A DNA stretch of 32,270 bases. Source: an uncultured Brachyspira sp. (GTDB taxonomy: Bacteria > Spirochaetota > Brachyspiria > Brachyspirales > Brachyspiraceae). This document shows positions 7,377 through 16,213 of this stretch, piece after piece. Both the position numbers and the translations under genes were made by a program. The stretch is taken from assembly GCF_910588665.1 (NCBI RefSeq), contig NZ_CAJUPR010000007.1:120594-152863 (forward strand), in the 5' to 3' direction. Under the pieces are notes generated by a model. The model did not search any database, was not told the DNA's origin, and saw nothing but the letters and a program-made list of their open reading frames with translations. The first letter of the stretch is position 1, and each line of letters opens with the position of its first letter.

Positions 7377-8614
7377 ATGTATAATTCTTTTTATAATAAA
7401 AAATACGATTTTAAAGAAATTACATATTCAAAATCATTCCCTAATTTACATAAATATCCTGCTGCAATGCTGCCTCAAATAGGTATAGAAATATTAAAAG
7501 AATTAAATATAAAAAATAATTCTAAACTATTGGATCCGTATTGCGGAAGCGGTTCATCATTTATAGCGGCATTAGAATCTAATATATTTGATTTTGAAGG
7601 ATACGATTATAATCCATTAGCTATATTAATATGCAAAGTTAAATTTACTAAAGTTGATATAAATAAATTAATTAATGAATATAATACTATAAAAGATAAA
7701 ATTTATAGTGAGAAATATTTTAATAGTATAAAAAATAAACTGGAATATTATATACCTAATTTCAAAAATATTGATTATTGGTATTCTGAAAATGTAAAAA
7801 TAAAACTGGCATTAGTGCATTGTATTATTTCCGATATACAAAATAAAAATATAAAAAATTTTATATTACTTACATTTTTAGAGACAGTTAGAAGATTTTC
7901 TTATACTAGAAATAATGAATTTAAATTATATAGAATAAAAGAAGAAGATATATTATTTTTTGATGAAGATGTTTATACATATTTCTTAAATAGATTAACA
8001 AATAATATAAAATTTTATAAAAACTATTATTATAAATATTTCAATAATAAAATTAATGCAGTATTTCACAATAAAGCTTTTTCAGACAATAAAAAATATT
8101 TTAATATTGTACTAACTAGCCCGCCTTATGGAGATAGCAAAACTACAGTTGCATACGGACAATTTTCATTTTTTGCTAATATATGGTTAGGAATAGTGAT
8201 GCTAGAAAAATAGACAATATGTTAATGGGCGGAAAAAATAAAAAACAATTGTTGGATGATTCTATTATATCAGAGCAGATTTATAATATTAATAAGATAG
8301 ATATTAAAAGAGCTTTTGAAGTATCTTCATTTTATATAGATCTAAGAGACTCTGTTAAAACTGTTTCAAAAAATATTAATGACGGAGGTTATGCAATTTA
8401 TGTGGTTGGAAATAGAATTGTAAGAAATGAGTATTTAAATACAGATAAATTTATTGCTGAAAGTTTTGAAAGAGAAGATTTTAAACATTTGTTTACATAT
8501 AAAAGAATCATAAGTAATAAGAGAATGCCTTTAAAAAATTCCCCTACAAATATAAAAGGATTATTATCTAATACTATGACTGAAGAGTTTATAGTTGTGT
8601 TAAAGAAAACTTAG
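7377..8614 (+). pseudogene. Type II DNA methyltransferase (SPPY motif), frameshifted
   Basis: The frame starting at 7377 runs to 8213 and the remainder (to 8614) lies one frame over. One missing base near 8190-8194 accounts for the break, and repair gives about 412 residues. Visible motifs are H-K-Y-P-A-A-M-L-P (motif X-like, about 25-33), D-P-Y-C-G-S-G (motif I, SAM binding, 53-59) and T-S-P-P-Y-G-D (motif IV, catalytic, 247-253). S-P-P-Y is typical of N4-cytosine and some N6-adenine methyltransferases. The break falls just after motif IV and removes the last third, so activity is doubtful. The gene is in the standard type II arrangement with the nuclease upstream. An alternative reading is an out-of-phase, switchable gene, but no homopolymer marks the break. 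Confidence 0.75.
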
Positions 8615-8615
8615 T

Positions 8616-8642
8616 TTGACATTTTATTTATTTTAGTATAAT
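8616..8642 (+). promoter_or_regulatory. selD promoter
   Basis: TTGACA (8616-8621) and TATAAT (8637-8642) are both perfect hexamers but are only 15 bp apart, somewhat short. They lie about 30 bases before the selD ATG and directly after the broken methyltransferase gene, so selD has its own promoter. Confidence 0.6.
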
Positions 8643-8672
8643 TTTTTAATATTAAATTTACAGGTTTTTATT

Positions 8673-9740
8673 ATGCCGAATATTTCAAACAATACAGAAA
8701 AAACAAATGAATTATTATCCTGCGCTTTAGAGGGCGGATGTTCAGCAAAAATTCCTCCTGATTTGCTTGAAAAAGCTCTCTTACCTTTAATGCAGATTAA
8801 AACAGACTCAAATTTACTTTCTGATGTGGATATAGGAGATGATGCGGGAGTATATAAAATATCCGATGATAATGCATTGATATTTACCGTTGATTATTTT
8901 CCGCCCGTTATAGCAGACCCTTACGGTTTCGGTCAAATTGCCGCATGCAATTCTATAAGCGATATCTATGCTATGGGAGGAGAGCCTAAATTAGCATTGA
9001 ATATTACAATGTTTCCAAAGGAAGATTCTTTAAATATATTGGCTGATATGCTGAAAGGAGGGCAGGATAAGGCTTCTGAGGCTGGCGTTTTAGTTGTGGG
9101 AGGACATACCATAACAGATACATCTGTAAAATACGGAATGGCTGTTATAGGTTTTGCAGACCCTAATAAAATTACTGCAAATTCGGCTGCCAAAGAAGGA
9201 GATATTATCATACTCACTAAAGCATTAGGCACTGGGGCTTGTCTTGCCGCTATGAGACAGGGACTTATAAAAGATTCCGATATAGAAGATGTTTTTAATT
9301 CTATGAAAACTTTAAATAAAAAAGCATGCTCTGTTATGAATAAATATAATATTAAATGCGCAACGGATATTACAGGATTCGGACTTATAGGACATGCATA
9401 TAAAATGGCTATAGCAAGCAATGTCAGCATAGAGATTCAATTGTCTGCCTTGCCTTCATTTAATAAAACCTATGAAGTATTGGATATGGGCTGTATACCG
9501 GGAGCTGCTTTTACTAATATGCGTTATGCAGGGGATAATGTATTAACAGATAATGATATTGATTATAATTTAAAAATGCTTTCTTTTGATCCCCAGACTT
9601 CAGGAGGTTTATTTATATGTGCAAATAAAGATAATGCCGAAAATATATTAGCCGATTTATGGCGTGCAGGTATGGATTGTGCAGCTATTATTGGAGAGGT
9701 GAAAAAGAAAGAAAAAGAATATATACATTTGATAAAATAA
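8673..9740 (+). CDS. selD: Selenophosphate synthase (selenide, water dikinase)
   Basis: SelD makes selenophosphate from selenide and ATP, the selenium donor for selenocysteine tRNA and for 2-selenouridine in tRNA. The 355-residue length is normal. The N-terminal catalytic loop G-G-C-S-A-K has Cys23 and Lys26 at the positions of E. coli Cys17 and Lys20, so this is the cysteine form and not a selenoprotein. The ATP-binding aspartates are seen in D-I-G-D-D-A-G (near 53-59) and V-D-Y-F, followed by the glycine-rich G-G-x-T segment. The late S-F-D-P-Q-T-S-G-G-L block is also present. No selA, selB, ybbB or selC is visible here, so which selenium product it serves cannot be told. Confidence 0.95.
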   Translation: MPNISNNTEKTNELLSCALEGGCSAKIPPDLLEKALLPLMQIKTDSNLLSDVDIGDDAGVYKISDDNALIFTVDYFPPVIADPYGFGQIAACNSISDIYAMGGEPKLALNITMFPKEDSLNILADMLKGGQDKASEAGVLVVGGHTITDTSVKYGMAVIGFADPNKITANSAAKEGDIIILTKALGTGACLAAMRQGLIKDSDIEDVFNSMKTLNKKACSVMNKYNIKCATDITGFGLIGHAYKMAIASNVSIEIQLSALPSFNKTYEVLDMGCIPGAAFTNMRYAGDNVLTDNDIDYNLKMLSFDPQTSGGLFICANKDNAENILADLWRAGMDCAAIIGEVKKKEKEYIHLIK

Positions 9741-9749
9741 TTTTTTATA

Positions 9750-10397
9750 CTAAAAATAAACTTTAGGAAAGTCATTTTCTGTTATTAATCCGTCTTTTAT
9801 TAAAATAATTCTAAGTACATCTATATCGCTGTAAATATCTATTAATGAATCTATATTAAAATCTTCTATCATTTTTTTTAATCCGTAATTTATAATGCAT
9901 ACGGAGTTTTTTATATCTTTTTTTATTTTTTCTTTTTTAGATTCTTCCATATATTCATAGCTTACTTCAATATATTTATCAATCATTTTATTTATAGTCG
10001 GCATATAATAATCTATGATGGAATTATATATTTTTTTATAAGAATTATTATTGTATGTTTTTTTTAAAATAATATTTATTTTATTAATCATATCTTCAAT
10101 TATTAATGTAAAATCCGAATCGTTTATTTTTAAAATATTATTTTTTATTTTTTTATAAAAATTCTCATTAGGATTTTTAGCATTATATTTTTCTTCTTTT
10201 TTTCTTTGCTTATTTTGTTTTTTTATATAAATATTATTTTTAATTATAAAAAATATAATTGATATTAAAAATAAGAATATAATTACAGAAATAAATTTAA
10301 CGGATGCAAACCAAAACATAAAGGCAGAAAATGTCAGCAAAGATACCGATATAATTAAATTAATATTGCTGTAAAATAGTTTATGATATTTTTTCAT
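9750..10397 (-). CDS. Membrane protein, possibly XpaC-like
   Basis: A 215-residue protein with two adjacent hydrophobic helices near the N-terminus (about 12-30 and 34-54). A very basic linker (KKQNKQRKKEEK) and a charged helical cytoplasmic domain follow. The C-terminal part, with D-Y-Y-M-P-T-I-N-K-M-I-D-K-Y-I-E and a closing D-I-D-V-L-R-x-I-L-x-x-D-G-L, resembles the family named '5-bromo-4-chloroindolyl phosphate hydrolysis protein' (XpaC, often beside TelA). I recall that pattern but cannot confirm it, and no telA neighbour is present. The gene is convergent with selD, 9 bp apart, and no clear ribosome-binding site is visible. Confidence 0.5.
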   Translation of the reverse strand: MKKYHKLFYSNINLIISVSLLTFSAFMFWFASVKFISVIIFLFLISIIFFIIKNNIYIKKQNKQRKKEEKYNAKNPNENFYKKIKNNILKINDSDFTLIIEDMINKINIILKKTYNNNSYKKIYNSIIDYYMPTINKMIDKYIEVSYEYMEESKKEKIKKDIKNSVCIINYGLKKMIEDFNIDSLIDIYSDIDVLRIILIKDGLITENDFPKVYF

Positions 10398-10472
10398 AAT
10401 TTTTACTATATTGTAAAAAAAAGTTTACTTTTATAATACGACAAAAATAAAAAAAGTCAATTATTTTTTTAA

Positions 10473-11426
10473 TTATTTTAATATTTGTTTTATAATTCTA
10501 TGGAAGTTTCCATGTTCTATTTTTTCTATTTCTTTATTATTAAATCCTGCTTCCTTTAATTTCATAATAATATCATAAGATTTAGAGGCATTGTCTAATC
10601 CTTTTACTGCAGGCGGAATATGCTCATCTTCAAAATATTCATTATAGTCAAAACCAAGTCCTATATGATTTACACCTATTTTATCGGCTATATATTTTAT
10701 ATGTTCAATGCCTTTTTCTATAGTCTGCATATCTTCATTTTTATGAACAAACTCTCTGTAAGAATTAAATCCTATAACTCCGTCAATATCTCTTATGGCT
10801 TTTAATTGATCGTCATTGAGATTTCTTGGGCTGCTGCATAATGTTTTTGCATTGGAATGCGATGCTATTATAGGCGCTGAAGTTGTTTTTATCACATCAA
10901 AAAAAGATTTTTCATTAAGATGAGATACATCTGCAATCATTCCTATATTCTGCATTTTCTTAATAGCCTTCCTTCCTAATGGAGTTAATCCTTTTTCTGA
11001 ATCTCCTTTTACTCCTGAGGCAAGTTTATTTTCTTCATTCCAAGTAAGACTTGCATATCTTGCTCCGTATTCATAATATTCGTCTATTAGGTCAATATTA
11101 TCGTCAATTGATATAAGTCCCTCAAATCCTATAAAAATATATAATTTATTTTCATTTTTAGCTTTTATAATATCATTATAATTTTTTGCTATTGATATAA
11201 TGTCTTTGCAGTAATTTAATTCTATCCGTATAGAGTTTTGTATTTCTCTTACTCTTTCTAATGCTCTGCCGTAGTTTTTAGGTTCTGTCCATATAACAAA
11301 TATTGCACCCTCAATTTTTCCTTTAATCAAGTTATCATAATGGTATTTTTTTATAATACTGTTCTCTCCTTTTGAAATTTTAGAATCAACATCAGTCCAT
11401 ATATCTGAATGAGCATCAAAAATCAT
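10473..11426 (-). CDS. Membrane dipeptidase family (peptidase M19)
   Basis: M19 enzymes are zinc dipeptidases of the amidohydrolase fold that cut dipeptides, including some with a D-residue. The 317-residue protein shows the metal ligands in order: H-S-D at residues 6-8 near the N-terminus, the Glu of F-E-G-L, the His of D-V-S-H-L and the His of A-S-H-S-N. These are followed by S-P-R-N-L and the late G-L-G-F-D-Y. There is no signal peptide, so it is probably cytoplasmic despite the family name. An AAGGCG ribosome-binding site precedes the ATG. Downstream on the minus strand, 75 bp away, is the XpaC-like membrane protein; upstream the nox terminator isolates it. Confidence 0.9.
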   Translation of the reverse strand: MIFDAHSDIWTDVDSKISKGENSIIKKYHYDNLIKGKIEGAIFVIWTEPKNYGRALERVREIQNSIRIELNYCKDIISIAKNYNDIIKAKNENKLYIFIGFEGLISIDDNIDLIDEYYEYGARYASLTWNEENKLASGVKGDSEKGLTPLGRKAIKKMQNIGMIADVSHLNEKSFFDVIKTTSAPIIASHSNAKTLCSSPRNLNDDQLKAIRDIDGVIGFNSYREFVHKNEDMQTIEKGIEHIKYIADKIGVNHIGLGFDYNEYFEDEHIPPAVKGLDNASKSYDIIMKLKEAGFNNKEIEKIEHGNFHRIIKQILK

Positions 11427-11474
11427 ATATTGTAGTCGCCTTATTATTTTTTATATTATATTTTTTTATTAAAT

Positions 11475-11506
11475 AAAAACCCCTAGTAAATTTATATTTA
11501 CTAGGG
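11475..11506 (-). terminator. Rho-independent terminator of nox
   Basis: A perfect 11-bp stem (11481-11491 with 11496-11506, CCCTAGTAAAT against its complement) has a 4-base loop. On the minus strand a run of five T follows (AAAAA at 11475-11479 on the plus strand). It lies 19 bp past the nox stop codon. Confidence 0.85.
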
Positions 11507-11524
11507 ATTGAAATTTGTTATTTA

Positions 11525-12883
11525 TTATTTAGCTGTATAAGCTACCATAGTCATCCAAGATAGAGGCTTATTATAGTGAGGAAGGAAGAAGAAGTCTGAT
11601 AATGCAAACTGGTCAACAGTCATTGCGTTTTGTATAGCAAGAGAGAATGCATGTATAGCTTCGGAATGATTATGTTTAGAAGCAATTTGAGCACCTACCA
11701 TGCGTCTTGTGTCTTCTTCATATACTATTTTAACTAATACATCTTCATAACTAGGCATAAATTCAGGTCTTTCAGCATCTTTAAAGAAATTAGATTTAAC
11801 TTTTAATCCCTTTTTCTTAGCTGTTTCTTCGCACCAGCCTGTAGAAGCCATATTGTACCCAAATACGCATATAGCATTTGAACCCTGAGTACCGCAGTAT
11901 TCAATATGTTTTCCTAAAACATTATTGGCCGCAACAATACCCATTCTTACTGCATTAGTAGCTAAAGCTATATATTCTTCTTTCCCTGAAGCTCTTGAAT
12001 ATACTGTAGCGCAGTCTCCTATGGCAAATACATTAGGATCTTTTGTGGATTTCATAGTAGTATCCACTTTAATGGCTCCGTTTGGCAAAACTTCTAGATA
12101 ATCTTCATAAAGCTCGCTGTTAGGTTTGAAGCCTACAGACATAACCACCATATCAATATCATAAGAACCTTTGTCTGTAACAACTCTTCTTACTCTGTCA
12201 TCGCCTTCAAATTTTTTAACAGTTTCGCCTAGATGTAATTTTATTCCTGCCTCTCTGATTCTTTTTTCGGCTTCATCTGTAATTTCTTTGTCGAAATAAT
12301 TAGCCATAACTCTAGGCATAGATTCCATTAATGTAACATCTTTACCATGATTTTTGAATGCTTCTATAAGTTCAACACCTATATATCCTGCGCCTACTAT
12401 CATAACTTTTTTTACATCAGGTTTAGCTATTTCATTAATAATATCCTGTCCCTGCTGGAATAATTTAGAGAAGAAAATACCGTTTTTAAGACCGTACTCT
12501 GTTCCTTCCTGTTTTAATCCCTCTATAGGAGGTGTTACAGGCCAAGAACCAGTTGCAAGAATAAGTTTATCATAATTATCATCAAACTCTTTTCCTGTTT
12601 TAAGTTCTTTAACAGTTAATTTTTTATTAGCCCAGTCTATTTTCATAACTTCATATCCCATATAAACATCAATACCTTCAGCTTTTAAACCTTCAGGACT
12701 GGCATAGAATAAACCTTTAGGATCTTTTACCACACCGCCAACCCAAAGGGCTATACCGCAGGCTAAGAAAGATATATTATAATTTCTGTCATAAGTTACC
12801 ACCTGACAATTAGGATCTATAGCTTTTAATGTTTTCACAGCCCATGTACCTGCATGGTTGCATCCAATTACTATAACTTTCAT
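11525..12883 (-). CDS. nox: NADH oxidase (water-forming, FAD-dependent)
   Basis: Nox reduces O2 with NADH, giving water in the four-electron family members, and so removes oxygen while regenerating NAD. The 452-residue protein is a CoA-disulfide-reductase-type flavoprotein. The FAD site lies at the N-terminus (V-I-G-C-N-H-A-G). The redox-active C42 stands in S-F-L-A-C-G-I-A-L-W, and the NADH site V-G-A-G-Y-I-G-V-E near 163-171. The second FAD motif is A-I-G-D-C-A-T-V, and a C-terminal dimerisation domain completes it. The single active cysteine fits the water-forming class. Brachyspira nox is widely used for species typing, and this sequence fits it. It has its own promoter, an AGAGG ribosome-binding site and a terminator, so it is monocistronic. 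Confidence 0.95.
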   Translation of the reverse strand: MKVIVIGCNHAGTWAVKTLKAIDPNCQVVTYDRNYNISFLACGIALWVGGVVKDPKGLFYASPEGLKAEGIDVYMGYEVMKIDWANKKLTVKELKTGKEFDDNYDKLILATGSWPVTPPIEGLKQEGTEYGLKNGIFFSKLFQQGQDIINEIAKPDVKKVMIVGAGYIGVELIEAFKNHGKDVTLMESMPRVMANYFDKEITDEAEKRIREAGIKLHLGETVKKFEGDDRVRRVVTDKGSYDIDMVVMSVGFKPNSELYEDYLEVLPNGAIKVDTTMKSTKDPNVFAIGDCATVYSRASGKEEYIALATNAVRMGIVAANNVLGKHIEYCGTQGSNAICVFGYNMASTGWCEETAKKKGLKVKSNFFKDAERPEFMPSYEDVLVKIVYEEDTRRMVGAQIASKHNHSEAIHAFSLAIQNAMTVDQFALSDFFFLPHYNKPLSWMTMVAYTAK

Positions 12884-12925
12884 AATAATTTAACCTCTTT
12901 TAATTTAAAAATTTAATTGGTATAC

Positions 12926-12954
12926 ATTATAATAGAAAATATATATTTAGTCAA
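12926..12954 (-). promoter_or_regulatory. nox promoter
   Basis: On the minus strand TTGACT (12949-12954), a 17-bp spacer and a perfect TATAAT (12926-12931) lie about 43 bases before the nox ATG. This is a near-consensus strong promoter. Confidence 0.75.
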
Positions 12955-13020
12955 TAATATTATTTTTAATAAATTAGTTTTTTTACAGCATATTTATATG
13001 ATAATATAACTAATTTAACT

Positions 13021-13076
13021 TTATATATATAATAAATAATATTAAATACTGTAAATATTATTTATTATATATATAA
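13021..13076. repeat. Long perfect AT inverted repeat between nox and mtnK
   Basis: Positions 13021-13043 are the exact reverse complement of 13054-13076, giving a 23-bp perfect stem with a 10-base loop (13044-13053). Both arms are entirely A and T. It lies in the 348-bp divergent intergenic region upstream of both flanking genes. The rest of 12955-13231 is AT-rich, with no coding potential that I can see. Confidence 0.7.
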
Positions 13077-13231
13077 GTATATTTTATTTACTTTAATTCA
13101 CAAATATTATTTAGGCTGTATATTTTTTGAGTTACAATATATTTGCAGTATTAAATTATAAATAATTGATTGATATTTATTTTTTTTTTGCTATATTTAA
13201 AAATAAAATTTATTTTTATGGGTTTTAGATT

Positions 13232-14461
13232 ATGTTAAGATTTAATGAATATTTTTTGATGGAAGAAAAAGATGTACTATTTTATGTAAAAAACAAACTT
13301 AAATATTTCAATCAGGAAGATAATATTACATGCAAAGAAATAGGGGACGGAAATATAAATTATGTATATAGAGTAAGCAACGGCAAAGATTCTATAATAT
13401 TAAAACAGGCTGGAGCTTATACCAGAAGCAATTCATCAGGAAGGATACTTGATATTAAAAGAAATAGCAGGGAGGCGGATATTTTATCATATTACGGAGA
13501 TATACTTCCAGACTTGGCTCCTAAAATAATATATACAGATAGAGTTATGAAGCTGTTTGTAATGGAGGATTTGAAGGATTTTACCATACTTAGAGATGCT
13601 TTGATGAAAGGACAAATATATAATCATCTTCAGGAGCAGATAACAGACTTTATAGTTGAAAGCACATTAACAACTGCTGATTTTTTTGCGGATCCATTTG
13701 TAAAAAAAGATAATGTTAAAAAATATACAAATAAAGAGCTTTGCAAAATAACTGAGGAGCTTGTATTTAGAGAACCTTTTTTTAATGTATTAAATGAGAA
13801 TATTTTTTCCGATGAATTAAGTACATTTATTAATGATAAATTATATAATAATAAAGATTTGCATCTTGAAGCTGCTAAATTAAAATATGAGTTTATGAAT
13901 AATGCCCAGGCTTTGATACATGGAGATTTGCATACGGGATCCATATTTGTTAATGAAAATTATATTAAAGTTGCGGACTGCGAGTTTGCATTCTACGGAC
14001 CTATAGGATATGATTTAGGCACTATAATCGCTAATTTTATATTTGCTTATGTTTATCATTTTAATGTTACTAAATATAAAAATTATATGTCTTTTCTTTT
14101 TGCTGTTATTAATGATATTCTGAGACTTTTTAAAAATAAATTCATATCTAAATTTATTAATGATATTAATGATATATCAGCAAAAAATGAAGATTTTATA
14201 GAGTATTATATGCTTGATGTGCTGAAAACATCATTCGGAATATGCGGGCTTGAAATATTAAGGAGAACTACAGGATGTGCCAGAGTAAAAGAAATAGAAT
14301 CTATTGATGATGATGAAATTAGAAAAAATGTTGAATATACTCTTTTAAATATTGGTATAGAATGTATTATCAACAGAGACAGACTTCCCAATGAAGAGAA
14401 GTTTATGAAGTTTATAGATAATATTATTTTAAATATTGATTTCAGCAATATAAGCTCTTAA
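13232..14461 (+). CDS. mtnK: 5-methylthioribose kinase
   Basis: MtnK phosphorylates 5-methylthioribose, left over from polyamine or AdoMet metabolism, at C1. The 409-residue protein has the choline-kinase-like fold. The early ATP-binding segment D-G-N-I-N-Y-V-Y-R-V is followed by the catalytic H-G-D-L-H-T-G-S (H230, D232) and the metal-binding loop D249-C-E-F-A-F-Y-G-P. The usual motif is D-P-E-F-A-F-Y-G-P; Cys replaces Pro here. The HGDLHTGS block separates MtnK from other aminoglycoside-phosphotransferase-fold kinases. The mtnA-like isomerase follows 70 bp downstream on the same strand, which supports the assignment. No clear ribosome-binding site precedes 13232; an in-frame ATG at 13259 is an alternative. 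Confidence 0.9.
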   Translation: MLRFNEYFLMEEKDVLFYVKNKLKYFNQEDNITCKEIGDGNINYVYRVSNGKDSIILKQAGAYTRSNSSGRILDIKRNSREADILSYYGDILPDLAPKIIYTDRVMKLFVMEDLKDFTILRDALMKGQIYNHLQEQITDFIVESTLTTADFFADPFVKKDNVKKYTNKELCKITEELVFREPFFNVLNENIFSDELSTFINDKLYNNKDLHLEAAKLKYEFMNNAQALIHGDLHTGSIFVNENYIKVADCEFAFYGPIGYDLGTIIANFIFAYVYHFNVTKYKNYMSFLFAVINDILRLFKNKFISKFINDINDISAKNEDFIEYYMLDVLKTSFGICGLEILRRTTGCARVKEIESIDDDEIRKNVEYTLLNIGIECIINRDRLPNEEKFMKFIDNIILNIDFSNISS

Positions 14462-14531
14462 AGAAGTTATCAATTTTTATAATTTTATTATAACAGTATA
14501 AAGTTTTAGTATTTTTATTCGGAGAGTTTTT

Positions 14532-15590
14532 ATGCTTATTAATAGAATAGATAAAGAACTTGCATTTATGCTTCAATTTGAGAATATAGCTTGGTATGAA
14601 GAAGGTTGCGTTAGAATATTAGACAGAAGAGTTTATCCCAATAAAGTAAATTTTGTTGAATGTAAAAGTTATAAAGAGGTATCTAGGGCTATAGCTGATA
14701 TGGTAACTCAAAGTGCGGGTCCTTATCTTGCCGTTGCTATGGGCATGGCATTGGCAGGTTATGAGTCAAGGCATTTAGAAGGAAATGACAGAATAGACTT
14801 TCTAACCAATGCATGCATCTCTTTGGCTAATTCAAGACCCACAACTAGCTCAAGAATGATGCTGATAACAAAATCATGTTTGGAGGCGGGTATTGAGGCA
14901 GTAAAATCAAATAAAGATCCTATAGAAGCTATGTTTAATAGGGGAATTGAGATTTCTACAAAAAGATATTCAAAAATAAAAAAAATAGCTGAAAATCTTG
15001 TATCTATGTATCCTGATAAGGGCACCATACTTACTCAGTGTTTCGGGGAGTCTGTGGTAGGGTTTATGGTACAGGAATTTCAAAAGAAGAATAAAGATAT
15101 AAAAGTGATATGCGCAGAAACAAGACCATATTTTCAAGGAGCCAGACTTACAGCAACTGTTGTCCATGATCAGGGCGCCGATGTAACCGTTATAACTGAT
15201 AATATGGCAGCTTATACTATGCAGGAAAAAAAAGTAGATGTATTTACTTCTGCGGCTGATTTAATATGTTTAAACGGGGCTGTTGTAAATAAAATAGGGA
15301 CTTTTCAAATAGCAATAATAGCTAAATATTTGGGTATTCCTTATTTTGTAACAGGCGCTCCTGATAAAGGTTATCATGGATTTGAAGATGTGCATTTTGA
15401 GTTTAGAGATGAAAAACTTGTAACTGAGGCTATGGGAATAAAAACTTCTAAAGAGGGAGTAAAGGGTTTTTATCCTGCATTTGATTATACCCCTCCTCAT
15501 TTAGTAAGCGCTGTTGTAACCGATTTAGGAGTGTACAGTCCTTATGATTTATTTAAATATTATGTAGGCAATGATGATGGAGAATATTGA
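14532..15590 (+). CDS. mtnA: S-methyl-5-thioribose-1-phosphate isomerase-like protein (eIF2B family)
   Basis: MtnA converts methylthioribose-1-phosphate to methylthioribulose-1-phosphate. The 352-residue length matches. The catalytic cysteine is C170 (I-L-T-Q-C) and the catalytic aspartate D243. The strongly conserved E-T-R-P-x-x-Q-G-A-R-L-T-A and D-N-M-A-A segments are present, as is N-G-A-V-V-N-K-I-G-T. The protein is divergent: the usual T-H-C-N-T-G reads T-Q-C-F-G-E and the usual G-A-D-R-I reads A-A-D-L-I. It may therefore belong to a side branch of the eIF2B-alpha/MtnA family. Pairing with mtnK argues for the salvage role. A CGGAGAG ribosome-binding site precedes the ATG. No mtnB, mtnC, mtnD or aldolase genes follow, so the later steps must be encoded elsewhere or be absent. 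Confidence 0.82.
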   Translation: MLINRIDKELAFMLQFENIAWYEEGCVRILDRRVYPNKVNFVECKSYKEVSRAIADMVTQSAGPYLAVAMGMALAGYESRHLEGNDRIDFLTNACISLANSRPTTSSRMMLITKSCLEAGIEAVKSNKDPIEAMFNRGIEISTKRYSKIKKIAENLVSMYPDKGTILTQCFGESVVGFMVQEFQKKNKDIKVICAETRPYFQGARLTATVVHDQGADVTVITDNMAAYTMQEKKVDVFTSAADLICLNGAVVNKIGTFQIAIIAKYLGIPYFVTGAPDKGYHGFEDVHFEFRDEKLVTEAMGIKTSKEGVKGFYPAFDYTPPHLVSAVVTDLGVYSPYDLFKYYVGNDDGEY

Positions 15591-15710
15591 TATTTTATTT
15601 TTTGAAAGGATCTTAAATATGAAGTAAATTTATTCTTTATATTAAAATCCAGTTTTCTTTATATAATTTAATAAATTGATTACATTATCAATATTTATAT
15701 ATTTTTTTTA

Positions 15711-15956
15711 TTATCTTTTTCTTATTATAGAATCAATTTCCGATTTTGAATTTTTGTTATCATAGAAATCTTTAAAAATTTTATTATTTATGCATTTACT
15801 GCTGAAAAGCATATCTATTTTATTATTTGGTATTAATAAATATAAATTATCATAACTTGTGCATATAATTTATGAAGAATTAAGTTTAATAATATCTATA
15901 TTATTTTTTATAAAGTTTAGATATATTTTTGTATATTTATCCAAGTCTATATTCAT
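15711..15956 (-). pseudogene. Possible remnant of a small gene with an internal stop
   Basis: The 524-bp gap 15591-16114 holds no intact gene before the tRNA. On the minus strand an ATG at 15956 opens a frame of 82 codons, including its terminal stop, interrupted by one internal TAA at codon 29. The encoded peptide has mixed, protein-like composition (for example D-N-L-Y-L-L-I-P-N-N-K and S-K-C-I-N-N-K) rather than pure AT noise. I recognise no family. It could be a chance frame in AT-rich DNA. Confidence 0.25.
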
Positions 15957-16047
15957 TTAAATCTTTCTGATTAATATATTGATCTTATTTTTATTTTTTG
16001 CAAATAAAACTATAGAAATAAATTTTTTAAAAATATTATTTAAGGTA

Positions 16048-16076
16048 TTGACAATTTTTTATTTATATAGTAGAAT
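16048..16076 (+). promoter_or_regulatory. tRNA-Gln promoter
   Basis: A perfect TTGACA (16048-16053), a 17-bp spacer and TAGAAT (16071-16076) lie about 38 bases before the tRNA. The same transcript may continue into prs, since only 27 bp separate the tRNA from the prs start. Confidence 0.75.
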
Positions 16077-16114
16077 ATGCATCTCGTAGAACTAAAAAGT
16101 TAATTTATGGATAC

Positions 16115-16186
16115 TGGGGTGTAGTCAAGCGGTAAGACAATTGGTTTTGGTCCAATCACTCGAGGGTTCGAATCCTTCCACCCCAA
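16115..16186 (+). tRNA. tRNA-Gln (anticodon TTG)
   Basis: A full 72-base cloverleaf is visible. The acceptor stem TGGGGTG/CACCCCA is followed by a GTC/GAC D stem, an anticodon stem ATTGG/CCAAT with loop TTTTGGT, a T arm with the TTCGAAT loop, and discriminator A. Positions 34-36 read TTG, which decodes CAA and CAG as glutamine. The CCA end is not encoded and must be added after transcription. A run of T follows at once. Confidence 0.95.
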
Positions 16187-16213
16187 TTTTTTAGTTATTA
16201 AAGTGATATTTAG

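Noticed and set aside
8183..8614. Separate 143-residue gene after the methyltransferase
   Set aside because: Its sequence continues the methyltransferase directly after a one-base shift and it has no ribosome-binding site, so it is the broken C-terminus.
8966..9430. 154-codon open frame antisense to selD
   Set aside because: It is a shadow frame of a clearly recognised gene, with no ribosome-binding site and no recognisable protein features.
8673..9740. SelD as a selenoprotein
   Set aside because: The catalytic position is a normal Cys codon (residue 23); no in-frame TGA is present.
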